Below the pieces are notes generated by a model. The model was not told the origin of the DNA and made no database searches. It saw only the letters and a list, made by a program, of their open reading frames with translations. From Brassicibacter mesophilus (lineage in GTDB: Bacteria > Bacillota > Clostridia > Tissierellales > Proteiniboraceae), in NCBI RefSeq assembly GCF_050433385.1, contig NZ_JBNPXI010000003.1, forward strand, positions 124,001 through 188,000: a stretch of DNA of 64,000 nucleotides, written 5' to 3'. A program made the translations under genes and the position numbers. Of the stretch, positions 50,015 to 58,550 are shown in pieces. Each line of letters starts with the position of its first letter. The stretch's first letter is position 1.

Positions 50015-51319
50015 ATGGGGGATAATGTTCAAGATTTAAGAATGAAAAAATCTAAGATTATGTCAAATATGGTGTTATTACTTTTAGGAAGGCTAGTATC
50101 TTTATTTGGTACACGGATATACAGCTTTGCAATAAGTCTTTATGTATTAAAAACTACTGGTTCAGGAACTACTTTTGCACTATCATTAGTTTTTGGAACA
50201 CTTCCAGCAGTAATTTTTGGACCTATAGCAGGTGTTATCAGTGACAAAATTAACAGAAAAAGAATAGTTGTAGTTATGGACATTTTAAGCGGGATCGTCG
50301 TGTTATTGCTGTTTAGTGTAGCAATAATAGATGATTTAAGATTATCTTATATATACATCACATCTTTTCTATTATCTACATGTAATACTTTCTTTAATGT
50401 TCCTTTCCAAGTATCTATACCTAATATAGTAGATGAAAAAAATCTTATGAGAGCTAATTCACTAAATCAAGCTATAACTTCAATTACTTCTATAGCAGGA
50501 CCATTTTTAGGAGGTCTTGTATATGCATTTATTGATATTAAGCTGTTTCTTATCATAAATGGTATATCCTTTATAGCTTCTGGAATCACTGAGATGTTTA
50601 TTGACTTTAATTTAAATAAACCTGAATTAAATGAACAAACGTTAGAGGCAGAAAATATTGAAGTAGGCAAGAACTCAATCATTGAAAACTTCTTGCGTGA
50701 TTTTATAGAAGGGTTCTCGTATCTTAAATCTACAAGGTCTATGTTTATGTTATTTATTTCAGCAATATTTATAAATTTCTTCATGACTCTAGGAATAACA
50801 GTTCCATTTCCTTATATGGTTAATGAGATACTTAAGATGTCATCAAAACAATTTGGTGTTTTAGAAGCTATATTTCCATTGGGAATGCTTGCGGGATCAA
50901 TTGCTTTATCAGTAATGCCTCAGAGTGAAAAGAACTTCAAGAAAATTATATTTGGATTACTAGTTACAAATGCTGGTATTATCTTGATGGGAGTTTCTGT
51001 TGTACCTGAACTGTTGATATTTAGTAAGAACACATATTTTATTGGATATATAATAGTTTCATTCATCATATCTATAGCGATTGTTGTTATAAACATACCT
51101 ATCGAGGTAACTCTTCAAAGAGAAATTCCTGATAATATCAGAGGAAGAATATTTGGACTGATTAGTACCATTGCTATGTCATGTACGCCAATAGGTATGA
51201 TACTTTCAGGCGTACTAATTGATTTGATTCCTGTATGGATATTGCCAGTACTTTCTGGGCTTGTTCTTCTAGGATTGACAGTAACTATGGCTAATAATAA
51301 AGATATTAGAGAGTTATAG
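50015..51319 (+). CDS. MFS transporter
   Basis: 434 residues, 12 membrane segments. MFS motif A is GVISDKINRKRIVVVMDI near residues 73-90; the N-terminal LGRLVSLFGTRIYSFAISLY and FNVPFQVSIPNIVDEKNLMRANSLNQA near 129-155 are typical of the macrolide/enterobactin (MefA/EntS-like MFS_3) group. A central loop (about 193-230) is acidic and cytosolic. ATG behind AGGGAGG. It is co-transcribed with the ArsR regulator, which suggests inducible efflux of a toxic small molecule; the compound is unknown. Confidence 0.9.
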   Translation: MGDNVQDLRMKKSKIMSNMVLLLLGRLVSLFGTRIYSFAISLYVLKTTGSGTTFALSLVFGTLPAVIFGPIAGVISDKINRKRIVVVMDILSGIVVLLLFSVAIIDDLRLSYIYITSFLLSTCNTFFNVPFQVSIPNIVDEKNLMRANSLNQAITSITSIAGPFLGGLVYAFIDIKLFLIINGISFIASGITEMFIDFNLNKPELNEQTLEAENIEVGKNSIIENFLRDFIEGFSYLKSTRSMFMLFISAIFINFFMTLGITVPFPYMVNEILKMSSKQFGVLEAIFPLGMLAGSIALSVMPQSEKNFKKIIFGLLVTNAGIILMGVSVVPELLIFSKNTYFIGYIIVSFIISIAIVVINIPIEVTLQREIPDNIRGRIFGLISTIAMSCTPIGMILSGVLIDLIPVWILPVLSGLVLLGLTVTMANNKDIREL

Positions 51320-51411
51320 GAAAAATAGTATAGGATCGTTAGAAGTGCAAGAATTATATATTATTTTGAAAACAATGTTACAAAGGATTCAAAGTAATAC
51401 CAAATGGAAAC

Positions 51412-51436
51412 AAAGGCAGGTTGTTCACCTGCCTTT
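51412..51436 (-). terminator. Terminator of the DtxR-like gene, with the stop codon in its loop
   Basis: AAAGGCAGG (51412-51420) and CCTGCCTTT (51428-51436) form a 9-bp stem around a 7-base loop that contains the minus-strand TGA (51425-51427). On the minus strand it is followed by TTTGTTT. It could also stop read-through from the MFS gene on the plus strand. Confidence 0.7.
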
Positions 51437-51799
51437 AGTCTGTTTAAAATGTTTCTTTATACATTGATAACTTTCATCGCTGATATCGTGCTCAATTTTA
51501 CAGGCATCTGCTAGAGCAGTTTTTTCACTAACACCTAATGCCATTAAAAACTTAGCAAGGGTTTGATGCCGATCATACATTCGAGTTGCAATTTCAAGAC
51601 CGTCACCTATTAATGTGATATACCCATCAGAATCTATATTGATATATCCATTTTCCCGTAGTTTCTTCATAGCGACACTGATGCTGGGCTTAGTATATCC
51701 TGTTTCGTTCACTATATCAATAGAACGTACCTGGCCAATATGCTCCTTAAGCATCAGAATAGTTTCCAAATAGTCTTCTGCCGACTCTTGTATTTTCAT
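51425..51799 (-). CDS. DtxR/MntR-family metal-dependent repressor, short form
   Basis: 124 residues. N-terminal winged helix (ESAEDYLETILMLKEHIGQV, then NETGYTKPSISVAMKKLRENG as recognition part) and a dimerisation domain with the metal ligands. H78 (DRHQTLAKFL) and the set C100, E103, H104 (ACKIEHDISDES) have the spacing of DtxR H79 and C102-E105-H106; MntR has Glu at the Cys position. The SH3-like third domain is absent. The residues point to Fe(II) rather than Mn(II), by inference. The only minus-strand gene in the window; a GTTAG-N6-CTAAC palindrome lies in its own promoter. GAGGTGAG precedes the ATG. Confidence 0.9.
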   Translation of the reverse strand: MKIQESAEDYLETILMLKEHIGQVRSIDIVNETGYTKPSISVAMKKLRENGYINIDSDGYITLIGDGLEIATRMYDRHQTLAKFLMALGVSEKTALADACKIEHDISDESYQCIKKHFKQTKGR

Positions 51800-51833
51800 T
51801 TTCTCACCTCACAAAATTTATTTATATATCTAT

Positions 51834-51849
51834 GTTAGTATATACTAAC
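51834..51849. promoter_or_regulatory. DtxR-type box 1 (own promoter of the repressor)
   Basis: GTTAGTATATACTAAC, a perfect 16-bp palindrome. On the minus strand a TTGAAA -35 lies just upstream and TAACAT can serve as -10 after a 17-bp spacer, with the box between them; repression of the repressor's own gene is expected. Confidence 0.75.
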
Positions 51850-51912
51850 TGTTTTTTCAAGGACTGCTTTTTACCGATTGACAAATCAGTATTACAATGA
51901 TAACGTAATATT

Positions 51913-51942
51913 TTGGTAGGTTAGTTAACGCTAACCTACCAA
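51913..51942. promoter_or_regulatory. DtxR-type box 2 (upstream of the AraC regulator)
   Basis: Twelve-base arms TTGGTAGGTTAG (51913-51924) and CTAACCTACCAA (51931-51942) around TTAACG. The core is GTTAG-N6-CTAAC like the other boxes. TTGACA at 51878-51883 is a possible -35; the -10 is weak (TAACGT at 51901-51906), and the box would then cover the transcription start. Confidence 0.78.
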
Positions 51943-52052
51943 GCAGTAGACATGATTATTAATTGCCAATATAAATTATTAGTATTAAGTAGAGAAAGCG
52001 TGATAGTTTGTTTTTTATTTATGAAGTAACAATGTAAGGAGGGTAAAAACAC

Positions 52053-53048
52053 GTGAGTATGTTATCAAAAGATAGAGAACTATATGGTCCTGAAGTGAAA
52101 GTGATTTCACAGTCCGAAGATTGTGTGGTATACAAAATGAAAAACGATAATGGGGAAGGTATAATGACCAGCTATCAAGTATTTCCAGGGATTGTATTGG
52201 TTTATAATGACTTTCATATGGGGAGCTGCGTTTATAATAAACAGCCATGTGCTGATATTATGGAAATCAATCATTGCCGTCAGGGACGATTTGAATGTGA
52301 ATTTTTAAATGGGGGCTATGTATATCTAGAAGAAGGTGATCTTGCTGTAAATATGCTAAGCAATAGAACTACAAGATCTTGTTTTCCACTGGAGCATTAT
52401 CACGGTGTCTCTGTGATAATATGTCTTTATGAGGCTGAAAAATCAATTTCTTCTGTTTTAGATGATATATCAATTGACCTATATTCTTTACGTGATAAGC
52501 TATGCAGTAAAGATAAATGTTTTATCATGCGTGCCAAGAATTCTATAGAGCATATTTTCTTCGAGCTTTATACAGTGCCGGATGAAGTCAAGCATGGATA
52601 CTTTAAACTGAAGGTACTGGAACTTCTATTATTTCTTAGTATTGCAGATGTTTCAGAACAAAGAGAAGAACGACAGTATTTTCACAAGAGTCAGGTCGAT
52701 ATTGTTAAAGCAATTAAGGAACACATGACACAGCACTTGGAGCAACATAATACACTGGAGGAATTGTCCAACCGTTTCAAAATACCTCTAACAGCTATGA
52801 AGCTTTGTTTCAAAGGAGTCTATGGAACATCGATTTATGCCTATATGCGTTCCTATCGAATGCAGGCTGCTGCTGTAATGCTACGCCAATGCAATGATAG
52901 TGTTACTGACATTGCAGGCAAGGTCGGATATAGCAATTCTAGTAAATTTGCGTCGGCATTTAAAGCTGTTATAGGGATGTCACCATTGGAATACAGGAAA
53001 ACAAGTCGTCTAAATGGAGCATTTTTGACCGTTCGGAGTAGAAAATAA
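52053..53048 (+). CDS. AraC-family regulator (PchR/YbtA-like)
   Basis: 331 residues from a GTG at 52053 behind AAGGAGGGTAAAAACAC. The first 220 residues are the sensor part (MEINHCRQGRFECEFLNGGY, EEGDLAVNMLSNRT, FPLEHYHGVSVIICL), similar in layout to AraC proteins that sense siderophores. The last 100 residues hold the two HTH motifs: NTLEELSNRFKIPLTAMKLC and DSVTDIAGKVGYSNSSKFAS, then FKAVIGMSPLEYR. Flanked by DtxR-type boxes and placed before two IrtAB-like transporters, it is a likely activator for iron-compound transport, in the manner of PchR or YbtA. Ligand unknown. Confidence 0.88.
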   Translation: MSMLSKDRELYGPEVKVISQSEDCVVYKMKNDNGEGIMTSYQVFPGIVLVYNDFHMGSCVYNKQPCADIMEINHCRQGRFECEFLNGGYVYLEEGDLAVNMLSNRTTRSCFPLEHYHGVSVIICLYEAEKSISSVLDDISIDLYSLRDKLCSKDKCFIMRAKNSIEHIFFELYTVPDEVKHGYFKLKVLELLLFLSIADVSEQREERQYFHKSQVDIVKAIKEHMTQHLEQHNTLEELSNRFKIPLTAMKLCFKGVYGTSIYAYMRSYRMQAAAVMLRQCNDSVTDIAGKVGYSNSSKFASAFKAVIGMSPLEYRKTSRLNGAFLTVRSRK

Positions 53049-53120
53049 GCGTAAAAAAAACTATAATAGTGCGTATCAGTGATCGACTTAAGGTGCCTAG
53101 AAGTGTATTTTTGGCAGCGG

Positions 53121-53136
53121 GTTAGTTGAAACTAAC
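53121..53136. promoter_or_regulatory. DtxR-type box 3
   Basis: GTTAGTTGAAACTAAC: arms GTTAGTT and AACTAAC around GA. It lies 30-45 bp before the small leader ORF. TATAAT at 53062-53067 is upstream without a clear -35, so the promoter is not defined. Confidence 0.7.
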
Positions 53137-53165
53137 TAAAATCATTTATGTTAGGAGGGTAATTT

Positions 53166-53195
53166 ATGAAGAGAAGCAGTGTGCAATATATATGA
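53166..53195 (+). CDS. Nine-residue leader ORF coupled to the next small gene
   Basis: AGGAGG (53154-53159) precedes ATG at 53166 and the codons MKRSSVQYI, then TGA at 53193-53195. The ATG of the following 59-codon frame is at 53192, so stop and start overlap as ATGA. This pattern is typical of translational coupling. The alternative is a gene broken by a frameshift near its start: the 59-residue frame stays open upstream to about 53126 without a ribosome binding site. Confidence 0.4.
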   Translation: MKRSSVQYI

Positions 53196-53371
53196 AGTGC
53201 GTGTTGCAGAAATTTTTTGACTATCTAATCAATTACAACAATGACAACGTGCCCAATACTCCTCTTACTTATGTCAAAGACATGATCGTGTATAATACTG
53301 ACAAAATCAAAGACTATACCTTCAACAACACTCCAAAGTTCTTTGATATTAGACAATTATATGTTAAATAA
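53192..53371 (+). CDS. Small hypothetical protein, 59 residues, in the iron-responsive island
   Basis: Starts with MKCVLQKFFDYLINYNNDNV; the rest includes PLTYVKDMIVYNTDKIKDY and ends with FFDIRQLYVK. It is soluble, aromatic-rich (nine Tyr or Phe in the second half and first helix) and has no signal peptide. No family recognised. It sits between box 3 and box 4, so it should be expressed in parallel with the transporters under metal limitation. The ORF may be a truncated or frameshifted gene. Confidence 0.5.
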   Translation: MKCVLQKFFDYLINYNNDNVPNTPLTYVKDMIVYNTDKIKDYTFNNTPKFFDIRQLYVK

Positions 53372-53438
53372 ATTGTTGTCCGATTGGAGTCGAATTGACT
53401 TTACGGAGTAGAACAGAAAAATAAAAGAGCTTAAAATA

Positions 53439-53468
53439 GAGGTTGGTTAGCTTTAACTAACTAACCTC
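53439..53468. promoter_or_regulatory. DtxR-type box 4 (upstream of the transporter genes)
   Basis: Arms GAGGTTGGTTAG (53439-53450) and CTAACTAACCTC (53457-53468) around CTTTAA, one mismatch in 12 pairs; core GTTAG-N6-CTAAC. It lies 24 bp before the first transporter start codon. TTGACT at 53395-53400 might be a -35, with no clear -10. Confidence 0.75.
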
Positions 53469-53491
53469 TATTTTTGAAAGGAGCATTTATT

Positions 53492-55309
53492 ATGAAACAA
53501 AAATCTAAAAAAAAGAATGGTTTCTCCCGATTATTTGAAATAGCGGGTGAAAAAAAGATGCTGCTGATCGCCTCAGGATTTTTATCGGCGCTTAGTGCAG
53601 CATGTATGCTTGTTCCGTTTATATCTGTTTATCAGATCCTGGGAGAATTGTTGCAAAACGGAGGTAGCATTGTCTTGGTGAACAGTACCATGATGATTAG
53701 GTGGGGCTGGATAGCTTTTGCGGGATTAATTGCAGGATTGCTGTTTTTGTACGCTGCAATCATCTGCTCCCATGTAGCAGCTTTCCGAATTTTATACGGG
53801 CTGCGAATGGGGCTCGCAAAGCATATCGGTAAGCTATCGCTTGGGTATTTGAACAGCACTGCAACAGGTGCTGTAAAAAAGAATTTGGAGCAAGATGTGG
53901 AACGAATAGAGTTGTTTGTTGCTCACACAATTCCAGACCTTGTGAATGTAGGGGCAACGGTTGTTGTGATGTTTGTTATATTCTTCAGCCTTAACGGTTG
54001 GATGGCGCTTACCTGTGTCATCGCCTTTGCCATCAGTATAGCTATGCAGGCTTCAATGATGTTTGGTAAAAAAGCACAAGGCACAATGAAAGCTTATTTT
54101 GATTCACAAGAACGTATCCATTCTTCAGCCATACAATATGTCCGAGGTATACCAGTAGTTAAAATATTCGGACAGACCGTTTTTTCTTTTAAAAAATTTC
54201 ATGCAGATCTGTACAATTACAGAGACTGGGCAGTTGCTTATTGTGATAAATTCGAAAACGGTATGGCTGTTTTTACAGTAATACTCAACTCGTTTTTGAC
54301 GTTTATCCTGCCTGTGGGCTTGCTGATTATGAGTGGAGACCCAAATAATATTTCCTTTGCCCTCGTATACTTGTTTTTTATTATCATGGTTCCAGGTGCA
54401 TCCTCTCCGCTGTATAAATTGACTTTACTCGCTTCGGGGACAAGAGAGATTTTTGAAGGCGTTTCACGCATTGATAAAATCTATGATGAAGAGCCAATCA
54501 AGGAGACTTCAAGTCCTAAATATCCTAACAGTCATGATATTACCTTTGAAAATGTGACCTTTGCTTATGAAAATAAAGCAGAAGCAACAAGAGTTGAAGC
54601 TCTGACCAATATCAGCTTTACTGCCAAAGCTGAAGAGATAACTGCTTTGGTAGGACCGTCGGGCTCCGGGAAATCTACCGTGGCCAATCTAATTCCTCGC
54701 TTTTGGGATGTCACAACTGGAGAAATCAAAATCGGGGGAGTGAATATAAAGGATATTTCTACAGAAGAACTTATGAATACAGTATCATTCGTATTTCAGG
54801 ATACATTTCTTTTTTACGATACGTTGTTTGAGAACATTAAGGTTGGCAGACCTGATGCCACTGACGAGGAAGTCTATGCAGCTGCGAGAGTAGCACAATG
54901 TCATGAATTTATTGAAAGCTTGCCAGATGGTTACAATACACTCATAGGTGAAGGTGGTGTGTTTCTTTCTGGAGGTGAAGAACAGCGTGTTTCAGTTGCT
55001 CGTGCTATTCTCAAAGATGCACCTATTCTCGTTCTTGACGAAGCAACAGCCTTTGCTGATCCTGAAAATGAATACAAGATGCAGATTGCATTGAAAGAAC
55101 TCATTAAAAGCAAAACGGTTATTGTTATTGCTCACAGACTATCCTCCATTAAAACTGCTAATCAAATTATCGTGCTAAAAAATGGGAAAATTGAACAAAT
55201 CGGTACCCACGATAATCTGACAGCTATGGAAGGTCTATATCAGCGAATGTGGAAAGCCTATACCAGTGCTTACGACTGGACACTGAAAACTGGAGGTGTG
55301 AAAGCATGA
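53492..55309 (+). CDS. ABC half-transporter, IrtA/YbtP-like (permease-ATPase)
   Basis: 605 residues from the ATG at 53492 (GAAAGGAGCATTTATT upstream). Residues about 15-310 hold six membrane helices of the exporter fold; about 345-590 are the ATPase domain: Walker A GPSGSGKSTVANLIP near 386-400, Q-loop FVFQDTFLFYDTLFENIKV, signature LSGGEEQRVSVARAIL, and Walker B ILVLDEATAFADPENE. The ATAFADPENE D-loop is characteristic of the siderophore-transporter branch (IrtA, YbtP/Q), which has an exporter fold but imports ferric siderophores. Gene overlap with the next half-transporter indicates a heterodimer. Substrate not determined. Codon use is richer in G/C than the cobalamin genes. Confidence 0.88.
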   Translation: MKQKSKKKNGFSRLFEIAGEKKMLLIASGFLSALSAACMLVPFISVYQILGELLQNGGSIVLVNSTMMIRWGWIAFAGLIAGLLFLYAAIICSHVAAFRILYGLRMGLAKHIGKLSLGYLNSTATGAVKKNLEQDVERIELFVAHTIPDLVNVGATVVVMFVIFFSLNGWMALTCVIAFAISIAMQASMMFGKKAQGTMKAYFDSQERIHSSAIQYVRGIPVVKIFGQTVFSFKKFHADLYNYRDWAVAYCDKFENGMAVFTVILNSFLTFILPVGLLIMSGDPNNISFALVYLFFIIMVPGASSPLYKLTLLASGTREIFEGVSRIDKIYDEEPIKETSSPKYPNSHDITFENVTFAYENKAEATRVEALTNISFTAKAEEITALVGPSGSGKSTVANLIPRFWDVTTGEIKIGGVNIKDISTEELMNTVSFVFQDTFLFYDTLFENIKVGRPDATDEEVYAAARVAQCHEFIESLPDGYNTLIGEGGVFLSGGEEQRVSVARAILKDAPILVLDEATAFADPENEYKMQIALKELIKSKTVIVIAHRLSSIKTANQIIVLKNGKIEQIGTHDNLTAMEGLYQRMWKAYTSAYDWTLKTGGVKA

Positions 55310-57036
55310 GAATCTTTCAAAATATTACTGTTGGACAACCGAAAAGACTGGTTAAGCCTATCGGATTTACTATTTTGGCTAATTTGGTTAATGTCATTCC
55401 GTTTATGTTTTCCATTGAAGCGGTAAGAATTATATTCAATGCTTTCAATGGTTCTGGCACAGGTTTGGATACTACTCACCTTTGGATGATTATTGGGAGC
55501 TTGTTTGCTTATATGATAGTGATGTTTATCGCAGAGAAGCCTGCATACCGCCATAGTTATCGTGATGCTTATGAACTCTCTGCAGACGGCAGAGCAAATC
55601 TAGCCGAGCACCTGAGGAGGCTTCCACTAGGTTATATTATAAGCCGTGATCCAGGTGATCTAGCAAATATGATGATGGGTGATTTTACATTGATTGAAAC
55701 AGGTGTATCTCATATTGTTCCACAGCTATTTGGCGCACTAGTTATGCCGTTGATTGCCTTTGTTTCTCTTTTGTGGATCGACTGGCGTATGTCTATTGCT
55801 ATGTTTGTGGCACTTCCCCTTGCCATACTTTTATTGTGGACTTGTTCCAAAATTCAGAAACGTATGGCAGACAGGCAAATGAAATTCAAGCTTGATGCAG
55901 GTAACCGCCTGCAGGAATATCTGTTTGGTATTCGTGTTATGAAAGCCTATAATCTGGTAGGTGAGAGATTTATCCGTCTTGATAATGCTTTTAAAAAATT
56001 AATGAAAGAGTGTATTCGCTTTGAAGCCTTAACAGGTCCCATCGTGCTTACCACTATAACGCTTATTCGAGCAGGTTTGACACTAATGATTTTGACAGGC
56101 TCTTATCTGTTGGTAGGGGGTTCTTTAGATGTACTAACCTTTGTAATGTTTTTAGTCATTGGCTCCCGGGTATACGATCCTCTTACCTCTGCTTTGATGA
56201 AATATGCAGAACTTCGTTATGATGAGCGAGCAGGCGAACGTATTTTGAATTTAATGAATGAACAGGAAATGGGTGGTTATAAAGAACCTAACGGTAGTAC
56301 TGATATTGTGTTTGAAAATGTTTCCTTCGGCTATGGAGACAAGGATGTCTTGCATAATGTTTCTTTGACAATGAAGCAAGGAACATTAACAGCACTTGTA
56401 GGACCATCGGGAAGTGGTAAAAGTACGGTACTGAAGCTGTGTGCAAGATTCTATGATCCAAGTGATGGAAAGGTCACTTTCGGAGGAATTGATGAGTCAA
56501 TCCTTGACCCTGAAAAGCTAATGAAAAAGATTTCAATGGTATTTCAGGATGTCTATTTGTTTCAAGATACTATCGGCAATAATATTCGTTTTGGGAAAGA
56601 AAATGCTACAGATAAAGAGATGATCGAAGCTGCTAAGAAAGCCTGCTGCTATGATTTCATTATGGCGCTTCCCAAAGGCTTTGATACTATGGTTGGAGAA
56701 GGTGGTTGTACTCTTTCTGGTGGTGAAAAACAACGTATTTCCATTGCACGTGCTATGCTAAAAGATGCTCCTGTTGTTCTTCTTGATGAGGCAACAGCTT
56801 CACTTGATCCCGAAAATGAAGTTGAGGTGCAAAGGGCGATCAGTGAGCTGATTGCAGGCAGAACAGTTATTGTAATTGCTCATCGACTTAAAACCATCAA
56901 GGATGCAGACAATATCGTTGTTATGGAGGATGGAAAAGTTGCTGAGCAAGGTACACATGATGAGCTAATCTGTAAGGATGGGCTTTATAAAAAATTATGG
57001 ACGATCCAGACCGAATCTAGCGGATGGGAATTATAA
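55306..57036 (+). CDS. ABC half-transporter, IrtB/YbtQ-like (permease-ATPase)
   Basis: 576 residues; ATG at 55306 overlaps the stop of the first half-transporter (ATGA), with GGAGGTGTGAAAGC before it. Six membrane helices (about 15-290), then the ATPase: Walker A GPSGSGKSTVLKLC near residues 366-379, Q-loop MVFQDVYLFQDTIGNNIRF, signature LSGGEKQRISIARAML, Walker B VVLLDEATASLDPENE, switch histidine in IAHRLKTIKDADN. Its D-loop is ATASLDPENE rather than ATAFADPENE, so the two NBDs differ, as expected for a heterodimer with unequal ATP sites. Confidence 0.88.
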   Translation: MRIFQNITVGQPKRLVKPIGFTILANLVNVIPFMFSIEAVRIIFNAFNGSGTGLDTTHLWMIIGSLFAYMIVMFIAEKPAYRHSYRDAYELSADGRANLAEHLRRLPLGYIISRDPGDLANMMMGDFTLIETGVSHIVPQLFGALVMPLIAFVSLLWIDWRMSIAMFVALPLAILLLWTCSKIQKRMADRQMKFKLDAGNRLQEYLFGIRVMKAYNLVGERFIRLDNAFKKLMKECIRFEALTGPIVLTTITLIRAGLTLMILTGSYLLVGGSLDVLTFVMFLVIGSRVYDPLTSALMKYAELRYDERAGERILNLMNEQEMGGYKEPNGSTDIVFENVSFGYGDKDVLHNVSLTMKQGTLTALVGPSGSGKSTVLKLCARFYDPSDGKVTFGGIDESILDPEKLMKKISMVFQDVYLFQDTIGNNIRFGKENATDKEMIEAAKKACCYDFIMALPKGFDTMVGEGGCTLSGGEKQRISIARAMLKDAPVVLLDEATASLDPENEVEVQRAISELIAGRTVIVIAHRLKTIKDADNIVVMEDGKVAEQGTHDELICKDGLYKKLWTIQTESSGWEL

Positions 57037-57077
57037 CTATTGTACAGGATTAACTATAAAGACTTTGGAGGTTCTAC

Positions 57078-58466
57078 ATGGGAGAAACAATGATTGATCA
57101 GAAAGAAAAACAAAAGCAATTTATATTGAACGGTAACCTATGGAAGGTCATGGTTGATTTATCGTGGCCTGCCATTTTAGCCATGGTGCTGTATGGACTG
57201 AATTCAGTTTTGGATGCTGTCTTCATCGGAAATTTTGTAGGGGAAACTGCTTTAGCAGGGGTTTCTGTAGCGTACCCACTTTCCCAAATAAGCGTAGCGT
57301 TTGGCTCCTTAATTGGAGTTGGTGCAGGTTCAGTTTTAAGTATAGCTCTAGGCAGTCAAGACAAAAAAACACAAGAACGGTTATTAGGAAATGTTAACTG
57401 GCTGTCTCTTGCTACAACAGTCATTTATATGGTTCTAGGGCTGCTCTTTTCAACTAAGCTAGTACAGATTATGGGAGGAAAGGGTGAAGCCTTAGTTTTA
57501 GGAGATAGTTATTTTAGAATCACTATTTTGGGAGCATTTTTTTGGATTTACGGATTAGCTGGAAATATGATCATACGAGCCGAGGGAAAAATGAAATCAG
57601 CAGCCGCTATGATGGGAATAGGTCTAACTGCCAATGTGATTGCTAATTATGTATTTATTGTGCTCTTTGACTTGGGTGTGGAGGGTGCCGCATGGGGCAC
57701 TAACATTGGAATGTTGGTATATACCCTACTTGGGTGGATATATTTTGGGAAAGGCTATGCTTCATTTAAATCGAAGATTTTTTCTTTGCATCGAGATAAG
57801 GATATTATAAAATCCATTTTAAGCTTGGGGATGTCTGCTCTAATTATGAGCATTATGAACCTGATGCAGGCCATCGTTGTTTTTAATGCATTATCAAAAT
57901 ATGGTACAACGGCAGACGTTGCTTTTTACGGAGCAGTATATCGTATATTCACATTCCTACTTACTCCAATTTTTGGATTGATGCGTGCGCTGCAGCCTGT
58001 GATTGGAATCAATTATGGAGCAAGGCAGTATAACCGTGTTATTCGCTGCTATAAAATATTTGCTATTGCTTCTATGGTACTGACGTTGCCTTTTTGGATT
58101 GTTTCCATGATAGCTCCTAGATCAGTTTTGGAATTGATGCTGGCGGAGCAACTTTTTACAAAAACACAATTCTTGTACTTTAGGACCTATATGGGGACTT
58201 TGCCAGCATTGTCAATTATCTTTATGGCAATGACATTTTTCCCGTCTATCGATAAAGGAAAGCCTGCTGCTCTCATCGGTATCGTAAGGCAACTAATTTT
58301 TTATGTACCAGTCATGTTGATTTTGCCCAAAATGATTGGCATATCAGGAATATATTATGGCTCCTTTGCAATTGAGGTGGTTATTATCCTATGGACAATT
58401 ATTATGGTAAAAAGAGAATTTTCTGTGCTTCGTCTAAAAGACTCAAGTTCAACGCTTAGGGTATGA
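57078..58466 (+). CDS. MATE-family transporter
   Basis: 462 residues, 12 membrane segments. WKVMVDLSWPAILAMVLYGL near residues 22-41 and NSVLDAVFIGNFVGETALAGVS near 42-63 are typical of the MATE/NorM/VmrA group; the second half repeats the pattern (SLGMSALIMSIMNLMQAIVV, ALQPVIGINYGARQYNRV). It follows the ABC pair by 41 bp (RBS TTTGGAGG) and is closed by a terminator, so it belongs to the same operon. Cation-coupled export of a siderophore or related small molecule would fit, but this is inference from context. Confidence 0.88.
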   Translation: MGETMIDQKEKQKQFILNGNLWKVMVDLSWPAILAMVLYGLNSVLDAVFIGNFVGETALAGVSVAYPLSQISVAFGSLIGVGAGSVLSIALGSQDKKTQERLLGNVNWLSLATTVIYMVLGLLFSTKLVQIMGGKGEALVLGDSYFRITILGAFFWIYGLAGNMIIRAEGKMKSAAAMMGIGLTANVIANYVFIVLFDLGVEGAAWGTNIGMLVYTLLGWIYFGKGYASFKSKIFSLHRDKDIIKSILSLGMSALIMSIMNLMQAIVVFNALSKYGTTADVAFYGAVYRIFTFLLTPIFGLMRALQPVIGINYGARQYNRVIRCYKIFAIASMVLTLPFWIVSMIAPRSVLELMLAEQLFTKTQFLYFRTYMGTLPALSIIFMAMTFFPSIDKGKPAALIGIVRQLIFYVPVMLILPKMIGISGIYYGSFAIEVVIILWTIIMVKREFSVLRLKDSSSTLRV

Positions 58467-58550
58467 TCGTTGCCAATGCAAAGAATCGGATAATAGGAAG
58501 GATTAAAATCATTGACTAATGACGAATTGTACTAATAGAATTTTTTCAGG

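Noticed and set aside
53126..53191. Upstream extension of the 59-residue small protein from a TTG
   Set aside because: The TTG lies within DtxR-type box 3 and has no ribosome binding site; the real AGGAGG serves the leader ATG at 53166.
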